A stretch of DNA of 64,000 nt from assembly GCA_041685045.1 (NCBI GenBank), contig JAWLGP010000021.1:13994-77993 (forward strand), in the 5' to 3' direction. Made by a program: the position numbers and the translations under genes. Position 1 is the stretch's first letter; every line of letters starts with the position of its first letter. Below are positions 24,914-32,711 of this stretch, in pieces. This DNA comes from Thiohalomonas sp041685045 (GTDB taxonomy: Bacteria > Pseudomonadota > Gammaproteobacteria > Thiohalomonadales > Thiohalomonadaceae). The notes under the pieces are model-generated. The model made no database searches, was not told the DNA's origin, and saw only the letters and a list, made by a program, of their open reading frames with translations.

Positions 24914-25660
24914 ATGTGGCCGTTTCGCGCTTGGCGGCGAAAGCGTCTGCTCGCCGGCCATCTGGTGGGCCAGGCTCTGTTCGATGACGTGTCGGGTACG
25001 CTGCCGCTGTTGGCGCGCCTCGATGGCGGGGAGCGGGGCCGTCTGCGTGAGCTGGTCACGCTGTTTCTCCACGAGAAGTCCATCGAGGGGGCCCACGATC
25101 TGGTCATCGACGCTCGGATGGCGCTGCAGATTGCGCTGCAGGCCTGCCTGCCGGTGCTGCACCTCGGCATCGACTGGCTGGATGGCTGGGTATCGGTGGT
25201 GGTGCATCCGGGGGAGTTCCTGGTCGACCATGAGGAGGCGGATGAGGCGGGCGTGGTGCACCGGGTCCGGGAGGTGCGCAGCGGGGAGTCGTGGGAGCGG
25301 GGTCCGCTGGTCCTCTCCTGGGACGACGTCACCGCCGGCTGCCAACTGGACGGCTACAACGTGGTCATCCACGAAATCGCCCACAAGCTGGATGCCCTGA
25401 ACGGGCCGGCCGACGGCTTTCCCCCGCTGCACCGCCACATGGACCCGCAGGCCTGGTCCGCCGCCTTCAGCACCGCCTTCGAGGACCTGGCGGCCCGCGC
25501 CGATGCCGGCGAGGAGACCGCCATCGACCCCTACGCCGCCGAGGCCCCGGAGGAGTTTTTTGCGGTCACCAGCGAATACTTTTTCGAGTTGCCGGAGGTG
25601 CTGATGGCTGCGTACCCCGAGGTGTACGACCAGCTCACGAGTTTCTACCGCTCACGGTAG
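24914..25660 (+). CDS. mtfA: zinc-dependent peptidase MtfA family
   Basis: MtfA of E. coli is a cytoplasmic zinc aminopeptidase that binds the repressor Mlc and so affects ptsG expression. The 248-aa protein has the active-site helix VVIHEIAHKLDALNG (HExxH) and the downstream glutamate region EFFAVTSEYFFELP. Length and N-terminal MWPFRAWRRKR fit the family. The ATG at 24914 is used. It may form an operon with amgK. Mlc is not encoded in the window. Confidence 0.93.
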   Translation: MWPFRAWRRKRLLAGHLVGQALFDDVSGTLPLLARLDGGERGRLRELVTLFLHEKSIEGAHDLVIDARMALQIALQACLPVLHLGIDWLDGWVSVVVHPGEFLVDHEEADEAGVVHRVREVRSGESWERGPLVLSWDDVTAGCQLDGYNVVIHEIAHKLDALNGPADGFPPLHRHMDPQAWSAAFSTAFEDLAARADAGEETAIDPYAAEAPEEFFAVTSEYFFELPEVLMAAYPEVYDQLTSFYRSR

Positions 25661-25737
25661 GATGGGCAAAGGAGCGAAGCGACGTGCCCATCGCGGTTGG
25701 CGGTGATGGGCACGCTGCGCTTTGCCCTACGCTCTTG
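25657..25737. repeat. palindromic dispersed repeat, GGTAGGATGGGCAAAG type
   Basis: GTAGGATGGGCAAAGGAGCG at 25658 is mirrored by CGCTGCGCTTTGCCCTAC ending near 25732, with GTGCCCATCGC and GATGGGCAC as an inner stem. The arm lies at the mtfA stop codon. It is a different family from the GTGGTGAG..CGAACCGCA units and directly abuts one of them. Confidence 0.85.
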
Positions 25738-25817
25738 TAGATGTGGTGAGCCCGCGAACCGCATCTTCCGCGGCGCCCCGCAACCACCGGTGCGGTTCGT
25801 TCCTCACCGCACCCTAC
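25738..25817. repeat. single unit of the palindromic family seen in the arrays
   Basis: GTAGATGTGGTGAGCCCGCG at 25738 and the reverse arm GTGCGGTTCGTTCCTCACCG at about 25790 repeat the two arms of the 106-bp unit at position 1. It lies ten bases after the stop of the minus-strand PfkB kinase gene. Together with the repeat before it, it fills the gap between convergent mtfA and the kinase. Confidence 0.88.
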
Positions 25818-25826
25818 GAACTGACA

Positions 25827-26759
25827 TCAAAGGTGACGCCCGAATGCCTCGTGGAAGCGGCTCTTGAACTCGTCCATGGAGAAGCGATGATTCTGGGTGC
25901 CGTGGTGTTCCACCTTGATGGCGCCCATCAGCGAGGCGATGCGGCCGGTGGTCTCCCAATCCATGTCGTTCATCAAGCCGTAGAGCAGGCCGGCGCGGTA
26001 GGCGTCGCCGCAGCCGGTCGGGTCGTTGACCGCGCGCGCCGGAGCGGCTGGCACCTCCATCCGGTGGCCGGGGGTGTAGACCACCGAACCGTGGGCACCA
26101 CGGGTGACGATCAGGGCATCGACCCTCTCTGCCACCTCGTGGGGACTGAGGCCGGTCCGCTCCTCCAGCAACTGCGCCTCGTAGTCGTTGACCGCCACCC
26201 AGCTGGCCTGTTCGATAAAGCGCAGCAGGTCGTCGCCGTTGAACAGCGGCATACCCTGGCCGGGGTCGAAGATGAACGGGATGCCTGCGTCGGCGAACTG
26301 CTCGGCGTGCTCGATCATGCCGTCGCGGCCATCCGGAGCAACGATGCCGATGGACACCCCCTCGGCATCACCCACTGAATTTTCGTGGGCGTAACTCATC
26401 GCCCCCGGGTGGAAGGCGGTGATCTGGTTGTCGTCCAGGTCGGTGGTGATGAAGGCCTGGGCGGTGTAGGTGTTATCGAGCACCCGGATATGGCGGGTGT
26501 CGATGCCGCACACCTCCATCCACTGGGCGTAGAGGTCGAAGTCGCGGCCCACGGTGGCCATCGGCATCGGCTGGCCGCCGAGCAGCTTCAGGTTATAAGC
26601 GATGTTGCCCGCGCAGCCGCCGAACTCCCGTCGCATGTCCGGCACCAGGAACGAGACGTTCAGGATGTGCACCTGTTCCGGCAGGATGTGGTTCTTGAAG
26701 CGGTCGTGAAACACCATGATGGTGTCGAAGGCGACGGAGCCGCAGATGAGCGCAGACAT
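25827..26759 (-). CDS. PfkB-family carbohydrate (ribokinase-like) kinase
   Basis: The 310-aa protein is a ribokinase-fold sugar or nucleoside kinase. It has the N-terminal signature FGGCAGNIAYNLKLLGG and the C-terminal catalytic AVNDPTGCGDAYRAGLLYGL with the base aspartate in the GCGD loop. The opening SALICGSVAFDTIM and the length fit the adenosine-kinase-like branch common in proteobacteria. The substrate cannot be told from sequence. It is monocistronic by its surroundings, with a 67-bp untranslated region on its promoter side and palindromic repeats after its stop. Confidence 0.9.
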   Translation of the reverse strand: MSALICGSVAFDTIMVFHDRFKNHILPEQVHILNVSFLVPDMRREFGGCAGNIAYNLKLLGGQPMPMATVGRDFDLYAQWMEVCGIDTRHIRVLDNTYTAQAFITTDLDDNQITAFHPGAMSYAHENSVGDAEGVSIGIVAPDGRDGMIEHAEQFADAGIPFIFDPGQGMPLFNGDDLLRFIEQASWVAVNDYEAQLLEERTGLSPHEVAERVDALIVTRGAHGSVVYTPGHRMEVPAAPARAVNDPTGCGDAYRAGLLYGLMNDMDWETTGRIASLMGAIKVEHHGTQNHRFSMDEFKSRFHEAFGRHL

Positions 26760-26843
26760 CGTTTCTCTCTTGGTTGTGATGGAAATAACCCCGAGGTAAC
26801 TAAACCAGCGGGGCGCACCGAATTCAAGCCCGGCGGGTGCCGA

Positions 26844-28220
26844 TCAGTCGCTGTCCACCGCGGTAGCCACGAATCGCCGCAACCCAGGATCCCAAGCGCC
26901 GTTCAGTTCAATCTCGTCACCCGCGCTGAGCCCCGCCAACACACCGGGCAACTGGGTCATGTCCACAGTGACGCCGCCGATTTCCAGCAACGCCCCATCA
27001 ATGGCGTCCACGGGACCCCCGATGCTCTGCTCGCCGCCGTCTTCGAACTCGATTTCCGTGGCCAGCAAGCCATTGCCATTCCGGCCGGCGTGAACCTCGA
27101 GGAAATCGCCTGCCCGCACATCCTGAAGGAAGGTGGCCTTGTTTTCGATGACTGTGGCCGCGCCGACGGCGATATCCTGGTTGAACAGACGAACGGTCCC
27201 GGCCGTGCTGTCGATGGAGAGCACCTCACCGGCAAACTCGAGCTCGCTCTCGGTGTGCATTTCGATCTCTTCGGCCACCAGGATACCGTCGCGAAGCTCC
27301 CCTTCCGCCTCGACTCGTTGGCCGGGGACAAAGTGTACGCCGCCAGTGTCGGTATCGGCCGTGATTCGAACGGTCACGCCGTTAACAACCAGCCGGTTGC
27401 TGTTCACGGCCGTAATGATACCTTCCACTTCGGCGTGGGCCCCGTCCTCCCCCGCCATCACGTCATCCTCGATCGAGAGCTCGGTGGCGACCAGGGCGGT
27501 GCCGTCGTAGTTGCCCTTCACCTCGACCCACTGCCCGACAGCCGGAACGAAGTCTGGGGCTACGGCAGAGAGATCCACCACCAGGCCTGACTGGAGTACT
27601 AACCGGTTGGCCGACACGCTGGCGATGACGTCCTCCACCTCCACCGAGCCGCCCACCGCCCAGCCGCCGTCCACCGCCACCCGGGTGGCGTGAAAGTCGC
27701 CGCCGGTGCCGCGAAAGCCGCTCACTTCTACGTGGTCGCCGTCCTGCAGCGTGGTCAGGCCGGTCACCAACCGTGCGCCATTGCTGCCTTCGAATCGGGT
27801 GGTGGGCGAGACATATACCGCCTGACCGAGGAGCTCGAACTGCGACGCGCCGACATCGATCCCGGCAGCCGGCCCGCGCAGAGCGCTGTCGTAGACAATG
27901 CGATCCGCCGTCCCGGTGGTGCCGTCCGCGTTGACTCTCCCTTCGACCCGTACCACCATGCCGATGCGAAGGACTGCGCGCTCGTCCGAGCCGTCGTAGG
28001 TGCCGCCTGGAACGACAATCCGCGTTTTGCCGTCGGTCGTGTACTCGACGCCATTGACGAACACGCTGCCGTATCCGGTCACCGGCCCCATGGAAACACC
28101 GGACCCGCCGATACCGCCCTCGGACACGAGGCCACCGGCCCCTCCTCCTCCGCAGGCGACCAACAGCAGTGCCACCGCAAGGGCAGCGGCGGCGCAGCGG
28201 AACCTGTGTAGCGCGAACAT
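26844..28220 (-). CDS. DUF5666-repeat lipoprotein, copy 1
   Basis: A 458-aa protein from ATG 28220. The N-terminus has a basic stretch, a hydrophobic core and the lipobox LLLVACGGGG, so it is a predicted lipoprotein. The rest is a string of beta-rich DUF5666-type modules with recurring phrases such as VTGYGSVFVNGVEY, MVVRVEGRV, VEVSGFRGTGG, VEAEGEL and IENKATFLQDV, about 60-75 residues each. It is clearly related along its length to the copy at 30872-32239 and more distantly to that at 29115. Its start is 4 bp after the DUF6502 stop. Function is unknown; OB-like folds suggest binding at the envelope. Confidence 0.85.
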   Translation of the reverse strand: MFALHRFRCAAAALAVALLLVACGGGGAGGLVSEGGIGGSGVSMGPVTGYGSVFVNGVEYTTDGKTRIVVPGGTYDGSDERAVLRIGMVVRVEGRVNADGTTGTADRIVYDSALRGPAAGIDVGASQFELLGQAVYVSPTTRFEGSNGARLVTGLTTLQDGDHVEVSGFRGTGGDFHATRVAVDGGWAVGGSVEVEDVIASVSANRLVLQSGLVVDLSAVAPDFVPAVGQWVEVKGNYDGTALVATELSIEDDVMAGEDGAHAEVEGIITAVNSNRLVVNGVTVRITADTDTGGVHFVPGQRVEAEGELRDGILVAEEIEMHTESELEFAGEVLSIDSTAGTVRLFNQDIAVGAATVIENKATFLQDVRAGDFLEVHAGRNGNGLLATEIEFEDGGEQSIGGPVDAIDGALLEIGGVTVDMTQLPGVLAGLSAGDEIELNGAWDPGLRRFVATAVDSD

Positions 28221-28224
28221 GATT

Positions 28225-29040
28225 TCAGCGCTCCTTGGAATTGTCTTCTTCAAAGTAGTAGATTCCAACGCCGGCACACACCCGCCCGGTTCCGGCGGCA
28301 TCGGGGTTGAGGTCACGATCGTGCTGTGACAGGAAGCGGTCGTACTCTTCAAGCAGTTGTTGAGAGCGAATGCCGGCCAGTTTCCGAAATTCGGTGACGG
28401 CCTCCACCGGCAGGTTGTTGTAGGCGACCTTGCGCTGGAAGCGGGGCTCGCCGCCCCTGCTTCGGAGGTTGTGGTCAATGGTATCCACGAGCAGTTGCAC
28501 GTCGGTACCGAGGATATGAAGTTTGTCCAGTTCGCCCTCGCTCGGGACGTAGCCGCGACTGACCAGCTGCACACACCCGTCCTGCTCGGCGACGGCCCCA
28601 ACTCGCATGAGCTCATCGAGTACCGCACGTACCGGCATGTCGCCGCTGTGCCGGCGGACCAGCTCGGCGAAGCTGGGCGCCGCCCCCTCAATAGGCAGAT
28701 CGATGGGCTCTCCCTGGTGCGAAAATCCGGGATCGCGCAGCCAGCCGGTCAGCACCCGGGCAGCGCGGTTGTATTTCCCCGCCGCAAGCTCATCGTCCGG
28801 CGAGGGCACGGCCGCCAGGCGCGCCACCTCCTTGCGGGTTAACCCAGTGATGACCGAGACACGGGAAGTGCTCTGTTTGCGGCCGGGCAACCCGAACTCC
28901 CGTCGGGCAACGTCCACGTAGGTCCATTTGGTCAGTTCGGCAAACTCCGCAAAAGACATCCCGTTGCGGAGCAGGATGCGAATCAGCGGCCGCAGCAGCT
29001 GCAGCACGGCGGAGGTAAGAGCTTTATTGTTGTTGGTCAC
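28225..29040 (-). CDS. DUF6502 family protein
   Basis: A 271-aa protein starting at GTG 29040 with no signal peptide. The N-terminal part (ALTSAVLQLLRPLIRILLRNG, SFAEFAELTKWTYVDVAR, STSRVSVITGLTRKEVARL) looks like a winged or helical DNA-binding region, which is typical for DUF6502. The C-terminus is charged and ends in GVGIYYFEEDNSKER. The family is often found beside DUF5666 lipoproteins, as here, where it sits between copy 2 (74 bp upstream) and copy 1 (4 bp downstream). A regulatory role is likely but unproven. Confidence 0.85.
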   Translation of the reverse strand: MTNNNKALTSAVLQLLRPLIRILLRNGMSFAEFAELTKWTYVDVARREFGLPGRKQSTSRVSVITGLTRKEVARLAAVPSPDDELAAGKYNRAARVLTGWLRDPGFSHQGEPIDLPIEGAAPSFAELVRRHSGDMPVRAVLDELMRVGAVAEQDGCVQLVSRGYVPSEGELDKLHILGTDVQLLVDTIDHNLRSRGGEPRFQRKVAYNNLPVEAVTEFRKLAGIRSQQLLEEYDRFLSQHDRDLNPDAAGTGRVCAGVGIYYFEEDNSKER

Positions 29041-29114
29041 GTGGCTAGTTTACCCGCGTGGTCTCCGCAATGCCGCAAGGAGGCGGCCCGCGCAGCGGGC
29101 CGCTCCGTGGCGGA

Positions 29115-30545
29115 TCAGTCCACGCTGACCGAAGAGGCGGAGAAGCTGCCGCTGGCGTAATCGCCCCGCACCTCGACTTCGGTGCCCACCGGCGGCAACG
29201 TGCCACCCCAGTTCACGGTAACGCCCGCAACCACGAACGAGCCGGCCCCGACCGCGTCGACCGTGCCTTCGAGTTCCTGGGCTTCGCTGTGGTCGTCGTC
29301 CCGCTTGAGGCTGACCGCAACCAGTTCACCGGTGGCTTGATCCCGATAGGCTTCCACCTCCACGCGGTCGCCATGGTGGATATCGGTGAGGTCGAAATAG
29401 AACTCCGGCGCGGAGCCCCCTTCATCGCGGTCGTCCTCCAACAGCGTGGTGCTGGTCACACGCACCGTCTGTCCGAGCAAGACCATGGTGCCGCCGCTGG
29501 GTTCGCCCTCGACATAGCCGGACAGGCTGTATTCGCCGTCTTCCTCGAACTCCACCTCTTCCGCCAACAGCGTGCCGTTGGCATCGAGACGGCCCTCCAC
29601 TTTCGCGTAGCGTCCCACGTCACTGGCAGTGACGCCGGTAAAGTCGTCGTTTTCGTCGTCGCCAGTCACCCGGACCGCCCGACCATTGAGCGTAAATTCA
29701 GTGACCGAACTGACGGAGGTGATGACACCCTGCGCCTTGAACTCGTCGCCGTCATCCCCTTCGAAGTCGAGTTCGCCGTCGCCCTCCGGCTCGACTTCGG
29801 TCGCCTGCATGACGCCGCCGACGAGTCCCTGTCCGGTCTTCACCTCGACGAACAGGCCCTCCCAGTCACTTTCGAGCGCCGGCATGTCCGCGTAAGTGGC
29901 GCCGCTGTAGTCCACGGTCAGCGTTCCGATGGTGAAGGTCTTCCCGTTGCTGTCGAGGTTGCGGACGACGCCCTTCACCTCCAGGGCGTCTTCGCCATAG
30001 CTGCCCATGTCGGCCGCTTTCACCTCGATCCGGGTGGCGACGATGTTGCCGTTGCCGTCGGAGTGGCCACTCACTTCGACGATATTGCCCGCCACGATGT
30101 CGGTCGGGGTCAACTGTCCGGCGACGGCGCTCTCGAAACGGGTCGTGGAGGTAACCGTGACACTCTGCCCCATGACCGTCAGGACGCCGCCAGTAGCCAA
30201 ATCGTTGCCTGTCACCTCCCCTTCCAGTTCGTCGTTGAAGTCGATGGCTGTGGCGACGCCGGTTTTGCCACCTGCGTCGACCTTGCCGGTGACCGTCACC
30301 ACCATGCCGACCGCCAGGTCGTGATCGTCGTTTCCGCGTTTGCCGTCCAACACATAGCTCGCGTTCGAGGTGTCGTACTCGATGCCCATCACGTACACGC
30401 TGCCAAAACCGGTGACGACACCGGTGGTCCGTGTACCGCTGGTCGTCCCGGTGCCCGGGTCACCGGCGCTGCCGCCGCCACCGCCGCAGGCCACCAGCCC
30501 CAGGGCTGCCGTTACGGCTACTGCAATCGTTTTCCTGTTATTCAA
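29115..30545 (-). CDS. DUF5666-repeat lipoprotein, copy 2
   Basis: A 476-aa lipoprotein. I take the TTG at 30545 (LNNRKTIAVAVTAALGLVACGG) as start because GGGAGAAAG lies just upstream and the signal peptide begins there; the frame is open for 38 more codons without signal-peptide character. The lipobox is GLVACG. Several DUF5666-type modules follow: VVTGFGSVYVMGIEYD, MVVTVTGKVDAGG, VEVSGHSDGNG, VKGVVRNLDS, VEFEEDGEYSLSGYV. It is more acidic and more diverged than the other two copies. It is upstream of the DUF6502 gene on the same strand. Confidence 0.83.
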   Translation of the reverse strand: MNNRKTIAVAVTAALGLVACGGGGGSAGDPGTGTTSGTRTTGVVTGFGSVYVMGIEYDTSNASYVLDGKRGNDDHDLAVGMVVTVTGKVDAGGKTGVATAIDFNDELEGEVTGNDLATGGVLTVMGQSVTVTSTTRFESAVAGQLTPTDIVAGNIVEVSGHSDGNGNIVATRIEVKAADMGSYGEDALEVKGVVRNLDSNGKTFTIGTLTVDYSGATYADMPALESDWEGLFVEVKTGQGLVGGVMQATEVEPEGDGELDFEGDDGDEFKAQGVITSVSSVTEFTLNGRAVRVTGDDENDDFTGVTASDVGRYAKVEGRLDANGTLLAEEVEFEEDGEYSLSGYVEGEPSGGTMVLLGQTVRVTSTTLLEDDRDEGGSAPEFYFDLTDIHHGDRVEVEAYRDQATGELVAVSLKRDDDHSEAQELEGTVDAVGAGSFVVAGVTVNWGGTLPPVGTEVEVRGDYASGSFSASSVSVD

Positions 30546-30666
30546 GGCTTTCTCTCCCTTTCTCTGTGTCTGGTTGGTACCGGCCGGCCCCACCGCCCGC
30601 CCAGGTATGGGAATTATTTCCCAAACCGCGGAGAAGTCAAGGAGGGACGCGTGACGCATGTCGCAT

Positions 30667-30812
30667 GCTTGAAGGCTTGAAGGCTTGAAGGCTTGAAGGC
30701 TTGAAGGCTTGAAGGCTTGAAGGCTTGAAGGCTTGAAGGCTTGAAGGCTTGAAGGCTTGAAGGCTTGCAGGGTTGAAGGCTTGAAGGCTTGAAGGGTTGA
30801 AGGGTTGAAGGG
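30667..30812. repeat. 9-bp tandem repeat (TTGAAGGCT), about 16 copies
   Basis: The unit TTGAAGGCT runs almost perfectly for about 145 bp in the 326-bp gap between DUF5666 copy 3 and copy 2, with a few TTGAAGGGT and TTGCAGGGT variants at the right end. It reads as Ser-Leu-Gln-Ala-Phe-Lys-Pro in one minus frame, but this is not a gene. The rest of the gap holds TGACGCGTTACGCGTCA, a perfect 17-bp palindrome at about 30845. The tract is likely variable in length between strains. Confidence 0.92.
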
Positions 30813-30871
30813 GGGAGGGGTGACGGCAGCGGGGAGCGCTATCTGACGCGTTACGCGTCACCGCTCACCGC

Positions 30872-32239
30872 TTACGCACCACCGACTTCAGCAGTGGCCG
30901 TAAATACCCGCAGAACCGAATCCCAGGATCCGACCAGGTCCACCTGGTCCCCCACTTCCAGACCGACCAGGACATCGGGCACGGCGGTGACGTCGATGAG
31001 GATGTCACCGACCTCGAGGAAAAAGCCGGCGATCTCGGCGACCGGGCCGGTGATCCGGTCCGTGGCAGACAACGTGACGGCCGCCTCCGTGGCGATGAGG
31101 TTGTCGGCGCCGGTCGCCGCCAGCACCACCACGCGGTCGCCCTCCTGCAGGTCGTCGAAGAAGCTCGCCTTGTTTTCGATGATCGTTTCGGCAGTGACGG
31201 CAATCTCCTGCCCGAACAGCTCGAACGTCCCGGCCACGGGATTTACGAAGAGCACCTCCCCCTGCAGAAGGAACGCGGTCACCGACTGCCGTATGACGGA
31301 CTCGGCCACCAGCACGCCGTCCTCGAGTACGCCCTCCGCCTCGACCCTTCGCCCCACCTGCAGGCCACCGTTCACCACGGTAGCCGTCGTGGTCCGCACC
31401 GTATAGCCGTTGACCTGCAACAGGTTGCCAAGGGAGGAGGTGATCACGCCTTCCAGTTCCGCCCGGGTCCCGTCTTCGCCATCGATCAAGCCATCGAACA
31501 GTTCGGCCTCGGTGGCATTCAGGCGAGTGCCGTCGTAAGTGCCGGCAACTTCGACCCGCTGCCCGACCGCCGGGGCGAAATCAGGGGCGGTAGCGGAAAG
31601 GTCCACCTCCAAGCCCGATTCCAGAGTCAGGGTGTTGCCGGAGACCGTGGCGATGATGTCCTCCACTGCCACCACGCCGCCGAGCGGCCAGTCGCCGGAT
31701 GCGACCACCCGTGTTGCGAAGAAATCGCCGTTGCTGCCGCGGAATCCACTCACTTCCACGTTGTCACCGGTCTGGAGCGAGGCCAGATCCGTCACGACAT
31801 TGACGCCGTTGTTGCCGACGAACTGTGCTGTGGCGAGGACATTGACCTCGATGCCGAGCAGGGTGAAGCGGTCGTCGGCGAGATCGACCACACCGACCGG
31901 ACCGCGCAGACTGCTGTCGAAGACGATGCGGTTGGCACTGCCGGTTTCGCGATCGGGATTCACCCTCCCTTCGACCCGCACCACCATGCCGAGCCCGAGC
32001 AGGGCCCGTTCATCGCTGCCGTCGAAGGTATTGCCGGAGATGATGATTTCAGTGGTGTCGTCGACCGCGTACTCCACACCGTTGACGAACACGCTGCCGA
32101 AGCCGGTCACGGTACCGATGGAGATGACCTGGTCGCCGAGGGTGAATTGGGCCGGGAAGACCAAGCCGTCACAGGACGCCAGCAGCAGCGTCACTGCCAG
32201 TGCGGCTACGGTGTGGTGCCACCGCCGGGGTAGAGACAT
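30872..32239 (-). CDS. DUF5666-repeat lipoprotein, copy 3
   Basis: A 455-aa lipoprotein with lipobox TLLLASCDG. Modules match copy 1 in the same order: TVTGFGSVFVNGVEYAVDD, GSDERALLGLGMVVRVEGRV, SLRGPVGVVDLADDRFTLLG, DNVEVSGFRGSNGDF and VEAEGVLEDGVLVAES. The two copies are therefore a duplication, with copy 2 as an older paralogue. It is upstream of copy 2, separated by the 9-bp repeat tract, and follows dgkA on the chromosome in the same direction but with 88 bp between. Confidence 0.83.
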   Translation of the reverse strand: MSLPRRWHHTVAALAVTLLLASCDGLVFPAQFTLGDQVISIGTVTGFGSVFVNGVEYAVDDTTEIIISGNTFDGSDERALLGLGMVVRVEGRVNPDRETGSANRIVFDSSLRGPVGVVDLADDRFTLLGIEVNVLATAQFVGNNGVNVVTDLASLQTGDNVEVSGFRGSNGDFFATRVVASGDWPLGGVVAVEDIIATVSGNTLTLESGLEVDLSATAPDFAPAVGQRVEVAGTYDGTRLNATEAELFDGLIDGEDGTRAELEGVITSSLGNLLQVNGYTVRTTTATVVNGGLQVGRRVEAEGVLEDGVLVAESVIRQSVTAFLLQGEVLFVNPVAGTFELFGQEIAVTAETIIENKASFFDDLQEGDRVVVLAATGADNLIATEAAVTLSATDRITGPVAEIAGFFLEVGDILIDVTAVPDVLVGLEVGDQVDLVGSWDSVLRVFTATAEVGGA

Positions 32240-32327
32240 GCCAGCGCTCCCTGCGGAATGTCCCTTTTCAGGGTAGTAGCTGTGAGCGGTTGCGCCTGCC
32301 TTTCCCTGTTGGCGCTTTACCCGGGGA

Positions 32328-32711
32328 TCACAGCCAGCGCGGCAGGAGGATGAAGCCCCAGACGGCGACCACGTTGACCAGGGCCAGGAACACCGCCGCC
32401 GAACCGATGTCCTTGGCGCGGCCGGCGAGGGTGTGGTGCTCGAGGCTGATGCGGTCGACCACCGCCTCGATGGCGGAGTTGATCAGTTCCACCACCAGCA
32501 CCAGCAGCAGACTGCCCACCAGCAGGGCACGTTCCACTCCGGTCTGGCCGAGGATGATGGCCAGCGGCAACATCGGAGCCAGGGCGATGAGTTCGAGCCG
32601 GAAGGCCTCTTCGTGGCGGGTGGCGGCAGCCAACCCCTGCATGGAGTAGCCGAACGCCTTCAACACATGCGAGAGGCCGCGGTGCGGCGGCTTGTTCACC
32701 GGCGCGGTCAC
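32328..32711 (-). CDS. dgkA: diacylglycerol kinase
   Basis: DgkA phosphorylates diacylglycerol to phosphatidic acid at the inner membrane, recycling lipid used for membrane-derived oligosaccharides and lipid modifications. The 127-aa protein has three membrane helices and the signature ELINSAIEAVVDRISLEHH, then AKDIGSAAVFLAL. The EAFRLELI amphipathic helix is in place. The start overlaps the gcvPB stop by four bases, so it is the last gene of the glycine-cleavage operon and would share glycine control, an unexpected partner. Confidence 0.95.
   Translation of the reverse strand: MTAPVNKPPHRGLSHVLKAFGYSMQGLAAATRHEEAFRLELIALAPMLPLAIILGQTGVERALLVGSLLLVLVVELINSAIEAVVDRISLEHHTLAGRAKDIGSAAVFLALVNVVAVWGFILLPRWL

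Noticed and set aside
26385..30680. Long plus-strand frames opposite the DUF5666 genes and the kinase (26385-27590, 29058-30680)
   Set aside because: They are shadows of minus-strand genes with lipoboxes, repeated modules and ribosome binding sites.
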